In this document: one piece after another, positions 4,496 through 8,363 of the stretch
Numbering within the stretch: the stretch's first letter is position 1
Layout of the letters: the number at the start of each line of letters is the position of its first letter
DNA from: Hyphomonadaceae bacterium
Lineage (GTDB): Bacteria; Pseudomonadota; Alphaproteobacteria; Caulobacterales; Hyphomonadaceae
Direction: 5' to 3'
Assembly (NCBI GenBank): GCA_030696545.1
Contig: JAUYSA010000390.1
Span: forward strand, 1 to 8,363
DNA length: 8,363 bases
The notes under the pieces: model-generated
Databases searched by the model: none
Told to the model about the DNA's origin: nothing
Seen by the model: the letters and a program-made list of their open reading frames with translations, nothing else
Translations under genes and position numbers: made by a program

Positions 4496-6349
4496 CTAAG
4501 CCACCCGGCTCGCTGCCGCCGCCTCAGCCGCCAGATCATGCGCACGCGACTGCCGGCTCCACAGGTCCGCATACAGCCCGCCCGCATCCAGCAACTCATG
4601 GTGCGTCCCGCGCTCCACGATCTTGCCCTCGCTCAGCACGATGATCTCATCCGCGCCCGCCACCGTTGAAAGCCTGTGCGCCACCATAAGGGTCGTGCGC
4701 CCTTTCGCGGCCTCGTCCAGCGCCTCCTGAACCTCCTGCTCCGTCGCGGAATCCAGCGCACTCGTTGCTTCATCCAGGACAAGGATCGCCGGGTTCTTCA
4801 GGATCGCCCGTGCAATCCCCACGCGCTGCCGCTCGCCACCGGAAAGCTTTACACCGCGCTCGCCCACGCGCGTCTCCCAGCCCTTCGGCAGCTTGTCGAT
4901 GAACTCCAGCAGCTGCGCCCGCTGCGCCGCTTCGCGCAGATCAGCGTCCGACGCATCCGGCCGCCCATACAGCAGGTTCTCCTTCATCGACGCGTTGAAC
5001 AGCACCACTTCCTGCGGCACCAGCCCGATCGTGTCGCGTAAGGATTCCTGCTTCAGCCCGCGCACATCCTGCCCATCAACAAACACGCTCCCGCTCTTTG
5101 TGTCATAGAAGCGAAAAAGCAGCTTCAGCAGCGTCGACTTGCCCGAACCCGAAGGCCCCACCACCGCCAGCTTCGTCCCCGCCGGCACTGTGAACGACAC
5201 GCCATCAATGCCCGCCGAGCGCGCGTCATGCGTGAACGACACATTCTCGAAACGCACCTCGCCGCCCTTCACCTGAAGCGGCTTCGCATCCGGCGCATCG
5301 GAAACTTCCGGCTTCATGTTGAGAAGGCCATACAGCTTCTCGAGATCAATCGCGCCCTGCTTGATCTCCCTGAACGCCCAGCCCAGCACCGACAGCGGCC
5401 GGTAAAGATTGCTCATGATCAGCACAACCGCCGCCATGTCCCCCGCCTGCACCTGACCGTTGACCGTCGCCAGCGCCGTGATCGCCGCCACAGCCGTCAG
5501 GCCCAGCGCCATGATGATGTCCTGCCCCGCATTCAGCAGCGCCAGCGAGCGCGTAACGTCCACCATGTTCTTGTTGTAGAGCCGCATCGCCTGGTCATAG
5601 CGATCGGTTTCCCGCGTCTCCGCAGCGAACGCCTTCACCGTCTCGAAGTTTGTGAGACTATCGACTGCCAGCGCCCGCAGCTCCGTATCCGCCGCGTTCA
5701 GCTTCCGCCGCTGCTCCGTCCGCCAGTTGGTCAGCAGCGCCGTGAACGCCGCGTACAGCGCCACCACCACCACAGCCACCACAGCCGCGATCCAGCTATA
5801 TCGCGTCGACAGCACAAACGCCGCCAGCGCCAGCTCGATCAGCGTCGGCCCGATGTTGAACGCCAGAAAGCGGATCAGATAATCCAGCGCCGCAACCCCG
5901 CGATCAATCACGCGGTTCAGCGCGCCCGTCCGCCGCGTCTGGTGAAACGCCAGCGACAGCCCCTGCGCATGTCCATAAGCCTCAACCGCGATCAGCCGCT
6001 GCGCATCCTGGCTGACCGGCGCAAACAGCGCATCGCGCAGATACGGCAGGTTGCTCGACAACAGCCGCGCCCCCGTCCACCACACCAGCAGCATGACCAC
6101 CGCAGCCATAGCCGCTTCCGGCCCGGTCATCCGGTTGATCGCATCCCCGAAGAACACCGGCGCATAAACCGCGAACACCTTGCTCGCCAGCGTCAGCACC
6201 AGCGCCACCACCATCACCGGCCGCCACTTCTTCAGCTGCGGCCGCGCCATGATCTTGCCAATCCGCACCAGCGACGCGCCAAGCCCCGCATCCCCGGTCT
6301 CGATCGCATCGACGTCGGTTGGTGAAGCTGCGTGGTGATGATTGGCCAT
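4496..6349 (-). CDS. Atm1-type ABC exporter (fused permease and ATPase)
   Basis: This 617-aa half-transporter would act as a homodimer in the inner membrane. The transmembrane domain spans about residues 40-330, with hydrophobic segments near 45-65, 80-95, 162-181, 186-207, 278-295 and 305-325. The ATPase domain has Walker A GPSGSGKST (398-406), Q-loop Gln446, signature LSGGERQRV (502-510), Walker B ILVLDE with Glu527, SALD (530-533) and H-loop His558. NFETVKAF (234-241) is the Atm1 family hallmark. Relative to Novosphingobium Atm1, as I recall its glutathione site, the residues Tyr199, Arg210, Arg214, Asn273, Gln276 and Gly323 are all kept at a constant offset of +4. Export of oxidised glutathione or glutathione-metal complexes is the likely role. 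The N-terminus has an NHHH run; only a weak GGA lies upstream of the ATG, but the length fits. A broken copy of its 3' end lies at 3881-3933. Confidence 0.93.
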   Translation of the reverse strand: MANHHHAASPTDVDAIETGDAGLGASLVRIGKIMARPQLKKWRPVMVVALVLTLASKVFAVYAPVFFGDAINRMTGPEAAMAAVVMLLVWWTGARLLSSNLPYLRDALFAPVSQDAQRLIAVEAYGHAQGLSLAFHQTRRTGALNRVIDRGVAALDYLIRFLAFNIGPTLIELALAAFVLSTRYSWIAAVVAVVVVALYAAFTALLTNWRTEQRRKLNAADTELRALAVDSLTNFETVKAFAAETRETDRYDQAMRLYNKNMVDVTRSLALLNAGQDIIMALGLTAVAAITALATVNGQVQAGDMAAVVLIMSNLYRPLSVLGWAFREIKQGAIDLEKLYGLLNMKPEVSDAPDAKPLQVKGGEVRFENVSFTHDARSAGIDGVSFTVPAGTKLAVVGPSGSGKSTLLKLLFRFYDTKSGSVFVDGQDVRGLKQESLRDTIGLVPQEVVLFNASMKENLLYGRPDASDADLREAAQRAQLLEFIDKLPKGWETRVGERGVKLSGGERQRVGIARAILKNPAILVLDEATSALDSATEQEVQEALDEAAKGRTTLMVAHRLSTVAGADEIIVLSEGKIVERGTHHELLDAGGLYADLWSRQSRAHDLAAEAAAASRVA

Positions 6350-6523
6350 GTTCCGGTAAATAGGCGCGGCCCCGGGGAAACGCCATAGTTCCCTTGCTTT
6401 ACCCGCCTCTGCCTGCCGCCACCCTCATGTCAGCAGCGCTGTGAGTAACCCGCTGAGGCGAACGTCTTTGCCTCGTCGCCGAACCGGCGCATCTATGTCC
6501 GCCAGAAAACAGAGAGAAGAAGA
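6350..6523. promoter_or_regulatory. Divergent intergenic region between exporter and LOG gene
   Basis: This 174-bp gap separates two genes transcribed away from each other, so it must hold promoters for both by position. No pair of hexamers with good consensus match and spacing was found for either direction. A small 5-bp stem with a 3-nt loop (cgccg/cggcg) lies at 6477-6489. The purine run gagagaagaag just before 6524 serves as the ribosome binding region of the LOG gene. Confidence 0.45.
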
Positions 6524-7081
6524 ATGCCCGGAATCAAATCCGTGACGGTTTACTGCGGCTCCGCTCCCGGATCCGACCCTGGCTACCTCCAGCTCGCCAC
6601 CCGCCTGGGCAAGGCGATCGCCGCGCGCGGCTGGCGCACCGTCTATGGCGGCGGCGATGTCGGCCTGATGGGCGCCGTCGCCACCAGCGCCCGCGACGCT
6701 GGCGGCAAGGTGCTCGGCGTCATGCCCCACTTCCTGCGCGACCTCGAAGGCGTGCTCGACGGCATCGAGAACCGCTACACCGACAACATGCACCAGCGTA
6801 AACAGGCGCTGCTCGACGAAGCCGACGGCCTCATCGTACTCCCCGGCGGCATCGGCACGCTGGAAGAAGCCGTCGAGACCCTGAGCTGGGCCAAGCTCTC
6901 CCTCCACCGCAAGCCGATGGCGTTCCTCAGCGAGAACAACTACTGGCAGCCCTACTTCAAACTGGTCGACCACATGATCGAAGGGGGCTTCCTGCCCGAA
7001 AGCTTCCTGCAGCTGATGGCCGACACCAACAGCCCCGAAGCCGCCCTCGACGCCCTGAAGGAACGCGCGATCGTCCTTTAG
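6524..7081 (+). CDS. LOG family protein, nucleoside 5'-monophosphate phosphoribohydrolase
   Basis: This 185-aa Rossmann-fold protein belongs to the LOG (LONELY GUY) family, formerly annotated as lysine decarboxylase-like. Members split a nucleoside 5'-monophosphate (AMP or a cytokinin riboside monophosphate) into the free base and ribose 5-phosphate. The nucleotide-binding start is VYCGSAPG (9-16), followed by YGGGDVGLMG (41-50) and the family signature PGGIGTLEE (107-115). The catalytic pair is Arg92 (in MHQRK) and Glu115, separated by 23 residues as in plant LOG enzymes. Length fits the short type I form. A purine-rich AGAGAGAAGAAG precedes the ATG. It is divergent from the exporter and 185 nt upstream of the alcohol dehydrogenase gene, so a shared message with the latter is uncertain. 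Whether it makes active cytokinins or serves purine turnover cannot be told. Confidence 0.93.
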   Translation: MPGIKSVTVYCGSAPGSDPGYLQLATRLGKAIAARGWRTVYGGGDVGLMGAVATSARDAGGKVLGVMPHFLRDLEGVLDGIENRYTDNMHQRKQALLDEADGLIVLPGGIGTLEEAVETLSWAKLSLHRKPMAFLSENNYWQPYFKLVDHMIEGGFLPESFLQLMADTNSPEAALDALKERAIVL

Positions 7082-7266
7082 CCGGAAAGCCTCGCGAACC
7101 TGTGCGCGCAACCGCCGAATAGTCGCATCCCATGGAAACCCGCCCGTATTGCCGCAGCCGCCGCCGCCACATAGGTTGGCGCCGCCGGGCGAGGTCGGGG
7201 GAAACACGCGCCACCGCTCCGGCAGCCTAAAACATGGCCGACACAGGCCAGCCGAGGGAGTTCACA
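7082..7266 (+). promoter_or_regulatory. Intergenic region before the PQQ-dehydrogenase gene
   Basis: This 185-bp gap follows the LOG stop. It is GC-rich, and no clear terminator or promoter pair was seen. GAGGGA at 7254-7259 is the ribosome binding site for the ATG at 7267. An in-frame ATG at 7234 lies upstream of this site. Confidence 0.4.
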
Positions 7267-8363
7267 ATGCGTGCTTACCTGATGTCGCTTGCGGTCGCAG
7301 CGCCCGCCCTGCTCCTCGGGCTCGCCGCCTGCAACAACACCCCCGCGCTGAGCACAGCCAAGGCCAACGAGGTTGGCGCCGCCGCCGTGAACTCCGATCG
7401 CCTGATCAACGCAGACCATGAGCCCGGCTCATGGCTCTCCACCGGCCTCAACTACCACGAAGACCGCTTCTCGAAGCTTGAGCAGATCAACGACACCAAC
7501 GTCTCTCAGCTCGGCCTCTCCTGGTACGCCGACATCGACACCGAACGCGGTCAGGAATCGACGCCCATCGTCGTCGATGGCGTCATGTACCTCACCACCG
7601 CATGGTCGATGGTCAAAGCCTACGACATCAAGACCGGCGCCCAGCTCTGGGCCTATGACCCGGCCATCGATCGCGCCAAGGGCAACGACGCCTGCTGCGA
7701 CGTAGTCAATCGCGGCGTCGCTGCGTGGAATGGCAAGATCTATCTCGGCGCGCTCGACGGCCGCCTGATCGCCCTCGATGGCAAGACCGGAAAAGTCGTC
7801 TGGTCGAAACAGACCACCGATACCAGCCTCCCCTACACCATCACCGGCGTCCCCCGCATCGTGAAGGGCAAGGTCGTCATCGGAAACGGCGGCGCCGAAT
7901 ACCGCGTGCGCGGCTATGTCACCGCCTATGACGCCGAAACCGGCGAACAGGCGTGGCGCTGGTACACTGTCCCCGGCAATCCGGCCGACCCGTTCGAGCA
8001 GCCCGAACTCGCCGAAGCCCGCAAGACGTGGGACGGCGAATGGTGGAAGCTCGGCGGCGGCGGCACTGTCTGGGACGGCATGGCCTACGACCCTGAGCTC
8101 GACACGCTCTATATCGGCACCGGCAACGGCACGCCGTGGAACCAGAAAATCCGCAGCCCCGGCGGCGGCGACAACCTCTATCTCTCGTCCATCGTCGCGC
8201 TCGATCCGAACACCGGCAAGTACAAGTGGCACTACCAGACCACGCCCGGCGAAACATGGGACTACACGGCTACCCAGCCGCTCATGATCGCAGACCTCAA
8301 CTATCCTGAAGGCAAGCGCCGTGTCATCATGCAGGCGCCGAAGAACGGCTTCTTCTACGTGCT
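7267..8363 (+). CDS. PQQ-dependent alcohol dehydrogenase, lipoprotein, 3' end beyond window
   Basis: The first 365 codons are present and the frame runs off the window. This is a periplasmic quinoprotein with a propeller fold that oxidises primary alcohols and feeds electrons to cytochrome c. The signal ends in lipobox LAAC with Cys22. PQQ and metal ligands by family pattern are Glu97 (GQESTP), the vicinal pair Cys143-Cys144, Arg149, Glu211 (GNGGAEY), Asn287 (GTGNGTPWN) and catalytic Asp332 (ETWDYTATQP). The residue two after Asp332 is Thr, not the Asp of lanthanide-dependent XoxF/ExaF enzymes, so calcium is expected. WDYTATQP and APKNGFFYV recall type II quinohemoprotein alcohol dehydrogenases, which carry a C-terminal cytochrome c domain; that part is not visible. 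GAGGGA lies 7 nt before the ATG; an in-frame ATG at 7234 would add 11 residues ahead of the signal and is less likely. Confidence 0.93.
   Translation, partial: MRAYLMSLAVAAPALLLGLAACNNTPALSTAKANEVGAAAVNSDRLINADHEPGSWLSTGLNYHEDRFSKLEQINDTNVSQLGLSWYADIDTERGQESTPIVVDGVMYLTTAWSMVKAYDIKTGAQLWAYDPAIDRAKGNDACCDVVNRGVAAWNGKIYLGALDGRLIALDGKTGKVVWSKQTTDTSLPYTITGVPRIVKGKVVIGNGGAEYRVRGYVTAYDAETGEQAWRWYTVPGNPADPFEQPELAEARKTWDGEWWKLGGGGTVWDGMAYDPELDTLYIGTGNGTPWNQKIRSPGGGDNLYLSSIVALDPNTGKYKWHYQTTPGETWDYTATQPLMIADLNYPEGKRRVIMQAPKNGFFYV

Noticed and set aside
5228..6325. Long plus-strand open frame opposite the ABC exporter
   Set aside because: The product is rich in Arg, His and Gln with no recognisable motif, and the opposite strand encodes a complete exporter. 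It is a by-product of GC-biased codons.
6468..6496. TTGCCT with a 17-nt spacer to ATCTAT as promoter of the LOG gene
   Set aside because: The spacing is right, but the second hexamer matches the -10 consensus at only two of six positions.
6425..7207. Minus-strand open frame opposite the LOG gene
   Set aside because: It covers the LOG gene fully and has no family motif; the plus-strand frame carries the complete LOG signature.
7172..7385. Repeated ggttggcgccgcc at about 7174 and 7371
   Set aside because: A short GC-rich match, one copy within coding sequence; no mirrored structure or function is suggested, so chance is likely.
7429..8232. Minus-strand open frame opposite the PQQ dehydrogenase
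   Set aside because: Gly/Ala/Val-rich product typical of antisense to GC-rich genes; the plus strand encodes the enzyme with all ligands.

Overview
The window is GC-rich, with strong G/C preference at third codon positions. Its closest mental matches are alphaproteobacterial: an Atm1-type exporter, YghU-type glutathione transferase, bacterial glutathione peroxidases, a PQQ-dependent alcohol dehydrogenase, and an intergenic palindromic mosaic of the kind scattered through Caulobacterales and Sphingomonadales genomes. I therefore infer an alphaproteobacterium of one of those broad groups; a genus cannot be named from the sequence. No tRNA, rRNA, CRISPR array, transposase or phage gene was seen.

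Layout. Positions 1-161 are an AT-richer edge without a gene. From 3084 down to 162 five genes lie on the minus strand in the order yghU-type glutathione transferase, PlsC-like acyltransferase, small amphi-Trp protein, glutathione peroxidase A, glutathione peroxidase B. The gaps are 61, 23, -4 and 2 nt, so at least the last four look like one operon. Divergent from this block is a plus-strand cupin lipoprotein (3261-3701). Then comes a mirrored palindromic repeat (3703-3862), a short degenerate copy of the 3' end of the neighbouring ABC gene (3881-3933), an unrecognised 169-aa minus-strand gene (3933-4442), and a minus-strand Atm1-type ABC exporter (4496-6349). To the right, on the plus strand, are a LOG-family nucleotide hydrolase (6524-7081) and the first 365 codons of a PQQ-dependent alcohol dehydrogenase that runs off the window (from 7267).

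How the genes may work together. Four of the nine complete or partial enzymes or transporters are tied to glutathione or thiol peroxide chemistry: two peroxidases, a disulfide-type glutathione transferase, and an exporter whose glutathione-site residues are conserved. The region therefore looks like a thiol redox and detoxification neighbourhood, with membrane-lipid repair (the acyltransferase) plausibly alongside. The alcohol dehydrogenase and LOG protein are probably independent units.

Most unusual points. A roughly 615-bp segment holding the unrecognised gene is bounded by two copies of the ABC gene's 3' end, 18 nt of which are identical, including the stop codon. Two inverted copies of a hairpin unit have different stem sequences but the same folds. 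The amphi-Trp gene overlaps a glutathione peroxidase by ATGA. None of this amounts to a clearly new multi-gene system; the inserted segment is the best lead.
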